Made by a program: the position numbers and the translations under genes. The notes below the pieces were generated by a model, which saw only the letters and a list, made by a program, of their open reading frames with translations, did not search any database and was not told the origin of the DNA. DNA of 40,754 nt from Pseudomonadota bacterium. Lineage in GTDB: Bacteria > Pseudomonadota > Gammaproteobacteria > Burkholderiales > Burkholderiaceae_D. The stretch is from contig JAFAGG010000015.1 in NCBI GenBank assembly GCA_023422955.1, positions 1-40,754 of the forward strand. Reading direction: 5' to 3'. Positions 7,298 through 16,018 of this stretch are shown piece by piece (positions within the stretch are counted from its first letter, which is position 1; the number at the start of each line of letters is the position of its first letter).

Positions 7298-8096
7298 CCG
7301 GCGTATTTTCTCCTTCCCAGGCGATCGTCAGTTCGCCGCCGCGCGTGCTCACTTGCACCGGCGAATCCAGCAGGCCACGGCGAATGCCGGCGACTGCCGC
7401 GGCGCAGGCGCCGGTGCCGCAGGCCAGGGTTTCGCCGGCGCCGCGCTCGAATACGCGCAACCTGATGTGATGGCGGTTAATGATTTGCATGAAGCCGGCA
7501 TTCACCCTTTTGGGGAAGCGGGCATGGTTCTCGATCAAGGGACCTTCGCTTGCTACCGGCGCGGTTTCCGTATCCTCGACAAGCTGCACCGCATGCGGAT
7601 TGCCCAGGGATACCACGGAAACCGGGATGGTGCGGTCGGCAATATCCAGCGGCCATAAGGCATCCCTGCCCTGCATCTCGCTGCTTAATCCCTGGGCGTC
7701 GAACGGAACGCGTTCCGGCTCCAGTATCGGTGCGCCCATGTCCACGGTAATGCGTCCATCATTTTCCAGCCGGGGCTCGATGATGCCGGCCAGCGTTTCA
7801 ACACGGATGCGTGGCTTGCCGGTCAGGCCCTTGTCGGTCACGAACTTCACGAATGCGCGCGCGCCGTTGCCGCATTGTTCGACTTCGCCGCCATCGGCGT
7901 TGTAGATGCGGTAGCGGAAATCGGCATCGGGAATGCGCGCCTTTTCCACCACCAGGATCTGGTCGGCACCGATGCCGAAGCGGCGGTCTGCCAGCGCGCG
8001 CCACTGGTCCGCGCTGAAAGCTATGGATTGGCTGATGGCATCGATGACGATGAAGTCATTGCCGGCACCGTGCATTTTAGTGAAGCGCAATTTCAT
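7245..8096 (-). CDS. dapF: Diaminopimelate epimerase
   Basis: DapF (283 aa) converts LL-diaminopimelate to the meso form for lysine and peptidoglycan synthesis. It is a cofactor-independent two-base epimerase. Both catalytic cysteines are present: Cys75 (VEQCGNGAR) and Cys226 (LACGTGAC). The N-terminus MKLRFTKMHGAGNDFIVID is the family signature and fixes the start at 8096; the frame continues upstream without a good start. Its 3' end is overlapped on the opposite strand by the Sel1 gene (7245–7297). The two lpxL-type genes lie upstream on the same strand. A tandem 12-bp repeat (8111–8134) lies just before the start, where a ribosome binding site would be expected, and no clear Shine-Dalgarno sequence is visible. 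Confidence 0.97.
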   Translation of the reverse strand: MKLRFTKMHGAGNDFIVIDAISQSIAFSADQWRALADRRFGIGADQILVVEKARIPDADFRYRIYNADGGEVEQCGNGARAFVKFVTDKGLTGKPRIRVETLAGIIEPRLENDGRITVDMGAPILEPERVPFDAQGLSSEMQGRDALWPLDIADRTIPVSVVSLGNPHAVQLVEDTETAPVASEGPLIENHARFPKRVNAGFMQIINRHHIRLRVFERGAGETLACGTGACAAAVAGIRRGLLDSPVQVSTRGGELTIAWEGENTPVRMTGPAATVFEGEIEI

Positions 8097-8110
8097 GATT
8101 GTGCTGACTA

Positions 8111-8134
8111 GGGTTGAAATAGGGGTTGAAATAG
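8111..8134. repeat. Two perfect tandem copies of a 12-bp unit
   Basis: GGGTTGAAATAG occurs at 8111–8122 and again at 8123–8134, followed by a further GGG. The repeat fills the short gap between the lpxL-type gene (stop at 8176) and the dapF start (8096), in the dapF 5' leader. Confidence 0.9.
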
Positions 8135-8175
8135 GGGAGTAGCAGTGTTGCGGCGGCAAAGGCCGAGCGCCGCCA

Positions 8176-9039
8176 TCAATAGAAACTGCTTTCCCCTTCC
8201 GGCCGGGTTTTGAAGCGTTTATGCGCCCAGAAATATTCTGCCGGCGTTTCACATGCTCGTTCTTCGATAAAGGCATTCATGCGTCGCGTAGCGGCAAGCA
8301 TATCGCTTCCGGGATAGTCCTGCCATTCCGGATACAGCTTGATCTTCCAGCCACGGTAATCGGGCAGGAAAGTGGCGATGACAGGAATCACGCGTGCGCC
8401 GGTGGCCGCTGCAATGCGCGCCGGCGCAGTCAGCGTTGCTGCCGGTATGCCGAAGAAGGGAACGAACTCTGCATCCTTGCGCCCGAAATCCATGTCGGGC
8501 AGCATGAAGAAGGGCAGCCCCTGCTTGATGGCGCGCAGTATCGGTTTGACGCCCTGCTCGCGCGACAGCAAGGTGATGGGATGAAAGCGCTGCCGGCCCT
8601 TGCGCAGCGCCTGATCGAATACCTTGTTGCGCTGGCTGGTGTAGATGGAGCAGGCAGGCTTGTACATGGCCAGTGCGGTAGCGGCGACATCCAGGCAGAC
8701 AAAATGCGGGCAGAGCAGGATGGTCGGTTGCGAAGGGATGTCGTCTATGGGCAAGGGCGATTCGATGACGATCAGCTTTCGCAGCCGCTGTTCCGACGCC
8801 CACCATAGCAGCGCGCGCTCGAAGATGCTGCGCGCATAGGCCTGAAAATGTTCCTTGGCAATGCGATGCCGTTCGCGCTCTGACAAATGCGGCAAACACA
8901 ATTCCAGGTTGGTCAGGGTCACCTTGCGCCGGGAACGGATGGCATGAAACAGCAGCGTGCCCACCGCCTTGCCCAGCCGTCCCAGCACCGGCAGCGGCAG
9001 CCAGTGCAGCAGCCACATCAATCCCAGCAGCGCCTTCAT
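8176..9039 (-). CDS. LpxL/HtrB-family lipid A acyltransferase (second gene)
   Basis: This is a 287-aa late acyltransferase family protein, expected to move an acyl chain from acyl-ACP to the Kdo-lipid A precursor at the inner membrane. An N-terminal hydrophobic segment (about residues 3–20) would anchor it. The catalytic H-x4-D motif is His112–Asp117 (PHFVCLD). Conserved downstream blocks are also present (FFMLPDMDFGR; TAPARIAAATGARVIPV). Its ATG overlaps the stop of the upstream paralogue by four bases (9036–9039), so the pair is probably coupled. Which of the two is LpxL-like and which LpxM-like cannot be settled here. Confidence 0.9.
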   Translation of the reverse strand: MKALLGLMWLLHWLPLPVLGRLGKAVGTLLFHAIRSRRKVTLTNLELCLPHLSERERHRIAKEHFQAYARSIFERALLWWASEQRLRKLIVIESPLPIDDIPSQPTILLCPHFVCLDVAATALAMYKPACSIYTSQRNKVFDQALRKGRQRFHPITLLSREQGVKPILRAIKQGLPFFMLPDMDFGRKDAEFVPFFGIPAATLTAPARIAAATGARVIPVIATFLPDYRGWKIKLYPEWQDYPGSDMLAATRRMNAFIEERACETPAEYFWAHKRFKTRPEGESSFY

Positions 9040-9890
9040 TGCGGCGGCTCCGCTGGCGCGGGTGGGGCAACGCCGGCAGGCGTCTTGTAGCGGTTGTAGC
9101 TCCAGAAATACTGGTTGGGGCTGCGTGCAATCAAGTCTTCCATGGCTGCATTGATAACCTTGGCCTGCTGTTCCGGGCTGCCTTCCAGTGTTGCGTCGCA
9201 GCGCACGAAATAAATGCGGAAGCCCTTGCCTCGCGGCAGCCGTTCCGCATACGACAGGATCAGCGGTGCGCCGGTCATCGCATGCAGCTTGGCCGGCAGC
9301 GTCATGGTGTAAGCCGGCTTGCCGAAAAAGTCAGCCCACACGCCTTCGCCCTGCTGCGGCACCTGGTCCGGCAGCAAACCTATCGCGCCGCCCTGCTTCA
9401 GGGTTTTCAGCAGCGTGCGCACGCCGGACAGATTGGCGGGTGCCAGCGTGAGATTGTGGCGCTCGCGCGCGGTGGCCATCAGGGGTTGCAAGGCAGCCTT
9501 ACGGGGAGGGCGGTAGAGGGCAGTCAGCGGCATGCGCTGCGCAATCGCCTGCGCGATCACTTCGAAGCAGCCGAGATGCGGCGTCAGGAAAATCGCGCCC
9601 TTGTTTTCATCCAGCAGTGACTGGACCAGCGACCAGTTTTCCACTTCAACGCTGGCCATGACTTTTTGCGGCGGCGCATACCAGATATAGGGAAGTTCCA
9701 GTACGCTTTTGCCAATCTCCGCCACCGCTTCCTTGCGGCAGGATGAATAGCCGGCGCGCTCCATGTTTTCGTTCAGGCGCTTGCGGTAAGTCGGCGACAG
9801 GCCGTAGACCAGCCAGCCGAGCGCCTGGCCTGCTGCATGCATGAAAGGCAAGGGAAGGCGCGACAGCAGGCGGAATAAGGCAACAAGCAT
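9036..9890 (-). CDS. LpxL/HtrB-family lipid A acyltransferase (first gene)
   Basis: This is a 284-aa paralogue of the following gene, with the same fold. It has an N-terminal membrane segment (about residues 3–30). The catalytic motif is His105-x4-Glu110 (PHLGCFE), with Glu in place of the more common Asp, a normal variation in the family. The LLPDQVPQQGEGVW and NQYFWSYNRYKTP blocks are typical. A Pro/Ala-rich tail closes the protein. It is the first gene of the acyltransferase–dapF run and lies divergent from metK across 164 bases. Confidence 0.9.
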   Translation of the reverse strand: MLVALFRLLSRLPLPFMHAAGQALGWLVYGLSPTYRKRLNENMERAGYSSCRKEAVAEIGKSVLELPYIWYAPPQKVMASVEVENWSLVQSLLDENKGAIFLTPHLGCFEVIAQAIAQRMPLTALYRPPRKAALQPLMATARERHNLTLAPANLSGVRTLLKTLKQGGAIGLLPDQVPQQGEGVWADFFGKPAYTMTLPAKLHAMTGAPLILSYAERLPRGKGFRIYFVRCDATLEGSPEQQAKVINAAMEDLIARSPNQYFWSYNRYKTPAGVAPPAPAEPPQ

Positions 9891-9901
9891 GTAGGCGGCG
9901 T

Positions 9902-9929
9902 TTGCGATTTTTTGCAGGATGCGTAAAAT
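9902..9929 (+). promoter_or_regulatory. Probable sigma-70 promoter of metK
   Basis: TTGCGA (9902–9907) and TAAAAT (9924–9929) are separated by 16 bases in the metK/lpxL divergent gap. They predict a leader of about 120 bases before the metK ATG. I see no known SAM riboswitch fold in that leader. Confidence 0.5.
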
Positions 9930-10054
9930 ACCACGAAAGTTTGATCCGCCGAGTTAACAGACAACTTGCGAGGCGGAATAGAAATATCGCTAAAGCGTCG
10001 CAGGCTCCAGGAGTGGACCGCGACATGGGTCAATTCTCATCGTTAGGAGCCTGT

Positions 10055-11218
10055 ATGGCAAATGAATACCTCTTTACTTCGGAATCCGTCTCCGAAGGTC
10101 ATCCGGATAAAGTCGCTGATCAAATCTCTGACGCCATCCTGGATGCCATCCTCGAACAAGATCCCCTTTCCCGGGTCGCCGCTGAAACCCTGTGCAACAC
10201 CGGCCTGGTGGTGCTGGCGGGTGAAATCACCACGACGGCGAACGTCAACTACATCGATGTTGCGCGCGAAACCATCAAGCGCATCGGTTACGACAATGCT
10301 GACTTCGGCATCGATTACAAGAGCTGCGCCGTCATGGTCTGCTACGACAAGCAGTCGCCGGACATTGCGCAGGGCGTGGACGAAGGCCGTGGCATCGACC
10401 TCGACCAGGGTGCTGGCGACCAGGGCCTGATGTTCGGTTATGCGTGCAATGAAACGCCGGAGCTGATGCCGGCTGCGCTGTATTATGCGCACCGCATCGT
10501 CGAGCGCCAGTCGCAATTGCGTAAGGATGGCCGCCTGCCCTGGCTGCGTCCGGATGCAAAATCGCAGGTCACGCTGAGGTATGTAGATGGCAAGCCGGTC
10601 GCGATCGACACCATCGTGCTGTCGACCCAGCATGCGCCGGAAATGGAGCACAGCCAGATCAAGGAAGCTGCGATCGAGGAAATCATAAAGCCGGTGGTGC
10701 CGAAGGAATGGCTGCAAGAGACCAAGTTCCTGATCAACCCCACCGGTCGCTTCGTGATCGGCGGCCCGCAAGGCGATTGCGGCCTGACTGGTCGCAAGAT
10801 CATTGTCGATACCTACGGCGGCGCAGCGCCCCATGGCGGCGGCGCTTTTTCGGGCAAGGACCCGACCAAGGTCGATCGTTCCGCCGCCTATGCCGGCCGT
10901 TACGTGGCGAAGAATATCGTCGCAGCCGGACTGGCCGAGCGTTGCCAGATCCAGATTTCGTATGCGATCGGCGTCGCCCGTCCGACTTCGGTGATGGTGA
11001 CGACGTTCGGCACCGGCAAGGTCAGCGATGAACTGATCGCGGACCTGGTGCGCGAGCATTTCGACCTGCGTCCGAAAGGCATCGTGCAGATGCTGGACCT
11101 GCTGCGCCCGATCTATGCCAAGACCGCCGCTTACGGCCACTTCGGCCGCGAAGAGCCCGAGTTCACCTGGGAGCGCACTGACAAGGCGCAAGCGCTGCGC
11201 AGCAGCGCAGGCCTGTAA
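10055..11218 (+). CDS. metK: S-adenosylmethionine synthetase
   Basis: MetK (387 aa, usual family length) makes SAM from methionine and ATP in the cytoplasm. Visible signatures are GHPDK near the N-terminus (ATP/metal site), GAGDQGLMFGYA (methionine/ATP site) and the phosphate-binding GGGAFSGKDPTKVD. I chose ATG 10055 because TAGGAG precedes it and MANEYLFTSESVSEGHPDK is the conserved start; the open frame extends 51 codons upstream without support. A strong terminator follows at 11311–11340, so metK is probably its own unit although it works with the ahcY–metF genes just downstream. Confidence 0.98.
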   Translation: MANEYLFTSESVSEGHPDKVADQISDAILDAILEQDPLSRVAAETLCNTGLVVLAGEITTTANVNYIDVARETIKRIGYDNADFGIDYKSCAVMVCYDKQSPDIAQGVDEGRGIDLDQGAGDQGLMFGYACNETPELMPAALYYAHRIVERQSQLRKDGRLPWLRPDAKSQVTLRYVDGKPVAIDTIVLSTQHAPEMEHSQIKEAAIEEIIKPVVPKEWLQETKFLINPTGRFVIGGPQGDCGLTGRKIIVDTYGGAAPHGGGAFSGKDPTKVDRSAAYAGRYVAKNIVAAGLAERCQIQISYAIGVARPTSVMVTTFGTGKVSDELIADLVREHFDLRPKGIVQMLDLLRPIYAKTAAYGHFGREEPEFTWERTDKAQALRSSAGL

Positions 11219-11310
11219 GGTTCGCCCCGCATAGCGGGAATTGGGCTTTAGGGCTTTCATGCCGGCGCAACACGCGTGGGCAGTGGTCGCAAGGATTGAA
11301 CCCGCCGATG

Positions 11311-11340
11311 AAACGGCCTTCCAGCAGGAAGGCCGTTTTT
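11311..11340 (+). terminator. Rho-independent terminator after metK
   Basis: There is a perfect 12-bp stem (AAACGGCCTTCC / GGAAGGCCGTTT) with an AGCA loop, continued by further Ts (TTTTTATTG). It lies 92 bases past the metK stop codon. Confidence 0.9.
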
Positions 11341-11461
11341 ATTGTCGTTTTCTCATGGGCAGCCAGCGCCTAGCGATGTGGTTTGCATGGCAGTGTGCGG
11401 CAGCGCATTCTTTATCGCGCCAGCAATAGCGTCATCTTTGCTTTTTCGATTAAAATGACGC

Positions 11462-11532
11462 GGTGCCAAGGAGCGTTGCGACAGGGTCTTCCTGCCAGGC
11501 TTGGTACCTTCATCCGTTCAACGGCGCTCACG
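11462..11532 (+). promoter_or_regulatory. SAH riboswitch (ahcY leader)
   Basis: The leader matches the S-adenosylhomocysteine riboswitch of betaproteobacteria and pseudomonads. It has conserved blocks AAGGAGCGTTGCGAC, GCCAGGCTTGG and AACGGCGCTCAC in the right order. P1 pairs 11462–11470 with 11500–11508 (nine pairs, one G·U). A short P2 pairs 11482–11485 with 11491–11494. P4 pairs 11514–11517 with 11521–11524. The pseudoknot pairs GAGCG (11471–11475) with CGCTC (11525–11529). In known cases SAH binding raises expression of the SAH-recycling genes. The ahcY ribosome binding site lies about 25 bases past the aptamer. A TAAAAT (11451–11456) just upstream would place transcription start at the aptamer's 5' edge, though no clear -35 is visible. 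The rest of the metK–ahcY gap (11219–11461) holds only the metK terminator and a small CCCGC/GCGGG dyad. Confidence 0.93.
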
Positions 11533-11564
11533 TTACTTTTTTCGAAACATGAAAGGAGGGCGTG

Positions 11565-12983
11565 ATGAACGCCGCAGTTCTGAATAACTCTTCCCAGGAT
11601 TTTTACGTAGCCGACCTTGGTCTTGCCGATTGGGGCAAGAAGGAAATCAAGATCGCCGAAACCGAAATGCCGGGCCTGATGGCGATTCGCGAAGAATACG
11701 CCGCATCCCAACCGCTCAAGGGCGCACGCATCACCGGTTCGCTGCACATGACCATCCAGACCGCCGTGCTGATCCAGACGCTGGAAGCGCTGGGTGCCAA
11801 AGTGCGCTGGGCATCGTGCAACATCTACTCCACCCAGGATCATGCCGCCGCGGCAATCGCTGCCAATGGTACGCCAGTGTTCGCCTTCAAGGGCGAAAAC
11901 CTGGATGAATACTGGGACTTCACGCATCGCATTTTCGAATGGCCGGATGGCGGTTATTCCAACATGATTCTCGATGACGGGGGTGATGCCACCCTGCTGC
12001 TGCACCTGGGTGCGCGTGCTGAAAATGATATCAGCGTGCTGGACAACCCGGATTCCGAAGAAGCAGTGTGCCTGTTCAATTCGATCAAGAAGAAGTTGTC
12101 GCAATCGCCGAACTGGTATTCGACCCGCCTCAAAGAGGTCAAGGGCGTGACCGAAGAAACCACGACCGGCGTGCATCGCCTGTACCAGATGCACAAGGAA
12201 GGCAAGCTGGCTTTCCCTGCGATCAACGTGAACGATTCCGTCACCAAGTCCAAGTTCGACAACCTGTATGGCTGCCGCGAATCGCTGGTCGATGGCATCA
12301 AGCGCGCGACCGACGTGATGGTGGCCGGCAAGATCGCAGTGGTCTGCGGTTACGGCGACGTGGGCAAGGGTTCCGCGCAGGCATTGCGTGCCCTGTCGGC
12401 ACAAGTGTGGGTCACCGAGATCGATCCTATCTGCGCGCTGCAGGCTGCGATGGAAGGTTATCGCGTGGTGACCATGGAATACGCCGCTGAACACGGCGAT
12501 ATCTTTGTAACCGCTACTGGCAACTACCATGTGATCACGCATGAGCACATGAAGAAGATGAAGGATCAGGCGATCGTCTGCAACATCGGTCACTTCGACA
12601 ATGAAATCGAAGTCGCCGCACTAAAGCAGTACACCTGGGAAAACATCAAGCCGCAAGTCGATCACATCATCTTCCCCGACGGCAAGCGCATCATCCTGCT
12701 GGCGGAAGGCCGCCTGGTGAACCTGGGTTGCGGCACTGGCCATCCTTCGTACGTGATGAGCTCTTCGTTCGCGAACCAGACGATTGCACAGATTGAATTG
12801 TTCACCAATACCGATAAATATCCGGTAGGCGTGTACACGCTGCCCAAGCATCTGGATGAGAAGGTCGCGCTGCTGCAATTGAAGAAGCTCAATGCCCAGC
12901 TGACTAGGCTGACCGACGAGCAGGCCGCGTACATCGGCGTGTCGACGGAAGGTCCTTACAAGCCGGATCACTATCGTTACTAA
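11565..12983 (+). CDS. ahcY: S-adenosylhomocysteine hydrolase
   Basis: AhcY (472 aa) splits SAH into adenosine and homocysteine using bound NAD. This removes the inhibitory product of methyltransferases. The NAD-binding Rossmann motif is GYGDVGKGSAQALR, and the substrate-site segments DDGGDATLLLH and CNIGHFDNEI are present, as is the conserved C-terminus KPDHYRY. The length fits the longer bacterial form with an insert (around residues 148–190). The start is ATG 11565, with GGAGG (11555–11559) at ideal distance; a GTG one codon earlier is less likely. The SAH riboswitch controls it. The small membrane gene and metF follow with short or overlapping junctions, so the three probably form one operon. 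Confidence 0.98.
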   Translation: MNAAVLNNSSQDFYVADLGLADWGKKEIKIAETEMPGLMAIREEYAASQPLKGARITGSLHMTIQTAVLIQTLEALGAKVRWASCNIYSTQDHAAAAIAANGTPVFAFKGENLDEYWDFTHRIFEWPDGGYSNMILDDGGDATLLLHLGARAENDISVLDNPDSEEAVCLFNSIKKKLSQSPNWYSTRLKEVKGVTEETTTGVHRLYQMHKEGKLAFPAINVNDSVTKSKFDNLYGCRESLVDGIKRATDVMVAGKIAVVCGYGDVGKGSAQALRALSAQVWVTEIDPICALQAAMEGYRVVTMEYAAEHGDIFVTATGNYHVITHEHMKKMKDQAIVCNIGHFDNEIEVAALKQYTWENIKPQVDHIIFPDGKRIILLAEGRLVNLGCGTGHPSYVMSSSFANQTIAQIELFTNTDKYPVGVYTLPKHLDEKVALLQLKKLNAQLTRLTDEQAAYIGVSTEGPYKPDHYRY

Positions 12984-13003
12984 GCTATTGAAAGGATGCG
13001 CTC

Positions 13004-13345
13004 ATGTCTCTGCTGATTGCCTGGTTGATCAACACGGCAGCCCTGTTGGCCTTGCCTTACCTGATGAATTCGGTCCGGGTAGATGATGTGGGCGCAGCCC
13101 TGGTGGCGGCGTTGATCCTCGGCCTGGTCAATACCCTGATCCGGCCGGTCCTGGTCTTGCTCACCTTGCCGGTCACCCTGCTGACGCTGGGCCTGTTCAT
13201 CTTCATCATCAACGGCTTGCTGTTCTGGATGGTGTCGTCGATGGTCAGCGGCTTTCATGTGACCGGTTTCTGGGCGGCCGTGGGCGGCGCCTTGCTTTAC
13301 TCGATTATTTCCTGGGCACTGTCCAGCTTGTTATCAAAAAAATGA
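13004..13345 (+). CDS. Small four-helix membrane protein, phage-holin family IV (PF04020-like)
   Basis: This 113-aa protein is almost entirely hydrophobic, with four predicted membrane helices at about residues 3–20, 28–45, 50–78 and 85–108. It resembles the 'phage holin family 4 superfamily IV' proteins, which despite the name are ordinary chromosomal inner-membrane proteins of unknown function. It lies 20 bases after ahcY, and its stop overlaps the metF ATG by four bases. The gene is therefore probably co-transcribed with the SAH-controlled methyl cycle. Any functional link to that cycle is not shown. Confidence 0.85.
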   Translation: MSLLIAWLINTAALLALPYLMNSVRVDDVGAALVAALILGLVNTLIRPVLVLLTLPVTLLTLGLFIFIINGLLFWMVSSMVSGFHVTGFWAAVGGALLYSIISWALSSLLSKK

Positions 13346-14190
13346 CTCAACAAAATTTCAGTATCGAGTTCTTTCCGCCCAAGACGGCGGAAGGAGTCGA
13401 GAAATTGCGCGCCACGCGAGCCAAGCTTGCGGAACTGAAGCCGCGTTATTTTTCCGTGACCTTCGGTGCGGGCGGCTCCACCCAGCAGGGTACGCACGAT
13501 ACGGTGCTGGATATCTGCCGCGAAGGCCATGAAGTCGCGCCGCATGTTTCCTGCATAGGTCGTTCCAAGGCAGACTTGCGCGAGATGCTGGCCGACTACA
13601 AGTCGCATGGCATCAAGCGCCTGGTCGCGTTGCGCGGCGATCTGCCCAGCGGCTTCGGCACTGCGATGTCGCCCGACGGCTTCAATTATGCGAACGAGCT
13701 GGTGGAATTCATACGCGCGGAAACCGGCGACTGGTTTCATATCGAAGTCGCTGCTTATCCGGAAGTGCATCCGCAGGCCAGGTCGCCGCAGGATGACATG
13801 CAGAATTTCCTGCGCAAGGTGAAGGCGGGGGCGGATGCGGCGATCACGCAGTATTTCTACAATGCCGATGCCTATTTCCGTTTCGCGGATGAGGCGCAGA
13901 AGCTGGGTGTGGAAATTCCCATCGTGCCGGGCATCATGCCGATCACCAATTACATGCAGCTGATGCGTTTCTCCGACATGTGCGGCGCCGAGATTCCGCG
14001 CTGGATACGGCTGAAGCTGGCCAGTTTCGGCGATGACACGGAATCCATACGCGCTTTCGGGCTGGATGTGGTGAGCGAGATGTGCGAACGCCTGCTGGCG
14101 GGCGGTGCGCCCGGTTTCCATTTCTACAGCCTGAACCAGGCCGTGGCGACCACGGCTATCTGGCAAAGGCTGGGATTGAGCAATCGGTAG
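13342..14190 (+). CDS. metF: 5,10-methylenetetrahydrofolate reductase
   Basis: MetF (282 aa) reduces methylene-THF to methyl-THF, the methyl donor for methionine synthesis, using FAD and NADH in a TIM barrel. Family signatures are SIEFFPPKT at the N-terminus (catalytic Glu region), VTFGAGGST, LRGDLP and VPGIMPITN. The protein ends soon after GFHFYSLNQA as usual. Its ATG overlaps the stop of the small membrane gene (ATGA, 13342–13345). It is the last gene of the riboswitch-controlled unit and converges on the next minus-strand gene with an 18-base gap. Confidence 0.97.
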   Translation: MTQQNFSIEFFPPKTAEGVEKLRATRAKLAELKPRYFSVTFGAGGSTQQGTHDTVLDICREGHEVAPHVSCIGRSKADLREMLADYKSHGIKRLVALRGDLPSGFGTAMSPDGFNYANELVEFIRAETGDWFHIEVAAYPEVHPQARSPQDDMQNFLRKVKAGADAAITQYFYNADAYFRFADEAQKLGVEIPIVPGIMPITNYMQLMRFSDMCGAEIPRWIRLKLASFGDDTESIRAFGLDVVSEMCERLLAGGAPGFHFYSLNQAVATTAIWQRLGLSNR

Positions 14191-14208
14191 TGAGCAACCG
14201 CTAGTCGA

Positions 14209-15006
14209 TCATTGCAGAGCGGGGCCGCTGTCCTGATCGGGGGCAGCGGCACCCGGCTTGCCGAATACGTGGGTATAGGTCGGATAGAACGAGCAATACA
14301 GCACCAGGGACAGCAACAGCGAGATCGGCAGCAGCACCATCATCGACAAGCCTGGACTGCCCAGCAGCGCGACCACGAAAGCGCTCACGAACGACGGCAG
14401 GATCACGCCCAGCAGCAGCCAGGCCGTTATGTAAATGAAGAAAGCCTTCATCGAGCGCAGCACGGCAAAGAAGCTGTAGAACAGCGCCTTGCGTATTCCC
14501 ATCTCCTGCCAGGCAATCAGCGGCGCCGCATACCAGAAAGCCATCGCCGCCGGCGTGTACACCAGGGCCGAGAACAGCATCGCGCTGCTCATGTTCGATT
14601 CCTGCACCATCTTTTCATCGGGCACGATCTGTCCCGTTATCGCTTGCCAGAACAGGCCGCCATCGACCACGCTGGATGCCGCCACCGCAGCGATCATCGC
14701 CAGCACATACAGTGCGCCCAGGCGCAGCAGCTTTCCCAGATAAGGCGCGCGAAACGTGGCCGGCAACAGGCCTAGCGTGACTTTCCTGTCATCGTCGATC
14801 AGCGCGCAGGCTTGCAGGAACATCAGCGAGAAAACGGGAATCAGGAGGATGGGGACAAGCTGCCCGATGATGGGTACGATGCTGACGGCTACCACCAGGA
14901 TCAGGTAGGCCAGAAACAGCGAGGCGAGTTCGGCGGGTTGCTTGCGAAACAGCGCCCAGCCTTCCTTGATCCACAGCCAGCCGGAGAGTGCAGTTGGTTT
15001 ATGCAT
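14209..15006 (-). CDS. Multi-pass membrane protein, BPSS1780-like family
   Basis: This 265-aa integral membrane protein has about six hydrophobic segments. It resembles the BPSS1780 family of uncharacterised betaproteobacterial membrane proteins. The start is ATG 15006 (MHKPTALSGWLWIKEGWALF), which overlaps the last eight bases of thrB; the longer open frame to 15060 lies inside thrB. It has an amphipathic N-terminus, then helices near residues 25–60, 95–115, 140–175 and 190–245, and a short polar tail. It is probably translated together with thrB. No catalytic motif is visible and the function is unknown. Confidence 0.8.
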   Translation of the reverse strand: MHKPTALSGWLWIKEGWALFRKQPAELASLFLAYLILVVAVSIVPIIGQLVPILLIPVFSLMFLQACALIDDDRKVTLGLLPATFRAPYLGKLLRLGALYVLAMIAAVAASSVVDGGLFWQAITGQIVPDEKMVQESNMSSAMLFSALVYTPAAMAFWYAAPLIAWQEMGIRKALFYSFFAVLRSMKAFFIYITAWLLLGVILPSFVSAFVVALLGSPGLSMMVLLPISLLLSLVLYCSFYPTYTHVFGKPGAAAPDQDSGPALQ

Positions 15007-15964
15007 GATTAAACAGTTGCGGTGCGGGATGGGCGATGCGCTCGCGCAGTATGCGCTCAAAGTGGCCGGGATCGTGCGGCGTCAGCATCTCGGCATCGCG
15101 CGGCAGATAAAAGTCATACAGGCGCGATACCCAGAAGCGCAAGGCGCCTGCGCGCAGCATCACCGGCCAGGCCGTCTGTTCATCCTCGGTAAACGGACGC
15201 ACCGAATGATAGGCGTCCAGCATCGCACGCACGCGTGCCATGTCGAAGACGCCGGTATCGAGATCTATGCACCAGTCGTTGATGGTGACGGCGACATCGA
15301 ACAGCCAGCTATCGCAGCCGGCAAAATAAAAATCGAAGAAGCCGGTCAGTTGCTCGTCATCGAACATGACGTTGTTGCGGAACAGGTCGGCATGGACCGG
15401 GCCGCGCGCCAGGCGGCCATAAGTGGCGCTCTCAGCAAAATCCTTCTGATAAAGAATTTCCTCGTGCAGCAGCTCACGCTTGTCGGCATCGAGATAGGGG
15501 CGCACCAGCGGCTCCGTTTCCAGCCACCAGTCCAGCCCGCGCAGGTTGGGCTGCGTCATTTCAAAGTCCTGGCCCGCCAGATGCATTTTCGCCAGCATGC
15601 GGCCGACTTCGGCGCAATGCACCGGTTGCGGCGACAACTGGCATTCGCCGACCAGCTTGGTCACGATGGTGGCCGGCTTGCCGTGCAATGCATTGATGAT
15701 CTCGCCACGATTGTTGGCAATCGGCGCCGGCACCCGCACGCCACGCTGGGACAGATGGCGCATCAGGTTCACATAGAAAGGCAACTGCTCGAAGCTCAGT
15801 TTCTCGAACACGGTCAGCACGTATTCGCCCGTCGTGGTCGTGATGAAGAAGTTGCTGTTTTCGATGCCGGAAGAAATGCCGCGTATCGCCACCGCTTCGC
15901 CCAAAGGGAAATCGACTAGCCAAGCTGAAAGATCGGCCAAGCTGACCGGAGTAAAGACTGCCAT
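14999..15964 (-). CDS. thrB: Homoserine kinase (APH-fold, ThrB type II)
   Basis: This 321-aa enzyme phosphorylates homoserine with ATP in threonine synthesis. It has the aminoglycoside-phosphotransferase-like kinase fold used by betaproteobacteria and pseudomonads, not the GHMP fold of E. coli ThrB. Signatures are the N-terminal FTPVSLADLSAWL and SGIENSNFF, the catalytic loop GPVHADLFRNNVMF, and the metal-binding FFDFYFAG. It is followed by the BPSS1780-like gene with an 8-base overlap. thrC and hom are not in the window. Confidence 0.93.
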   Translation of the reverse strand: MAVFTPVSLADLSAWLVDFPLGEAVAIRGISSGIENSNFFITTTTGEYVLTVFEKLSFEQLPFYVNLMRHLSQRGVRVPAPIANNRGEIINALHGKPATIVTKLVGECQLSPQPVHCAEVGRMLAKMHLAGQDFEMTQPNLRGLDWWLETEPLVRPYLDADKRELLHEEILYQKDFAESATYGRLARGPVHADLFRNNVMFDDEQLTGFFDFYFAGCDSWLFDVAVTINDWCIDLDTGVFDMARVRAMLDAYHSVRPFTEDEQTAWPVMLRAGALRFWVSRLYDFYLPRDAEMLTPHDPGHFERILRERIAHPAPQLFNHA

Positions 15965-16018
15965 AAGGAAATTCAGAAAAAAGTTCAGCGAATGATAACG
16001 AACCGCAGCCGACTATGA

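Noticed and set aside
9930..10054. SAM riboswitch in the metK leader
   Set aside because: I could not find the conserved cores of SAM-I, SAM-II or SAM/SAH classes here.
13004..13345. Phage holin as a sign of a prophage
   Set aside because: The family name is historical. The gene is locked between ahcY and metF and no other phage genes occur.
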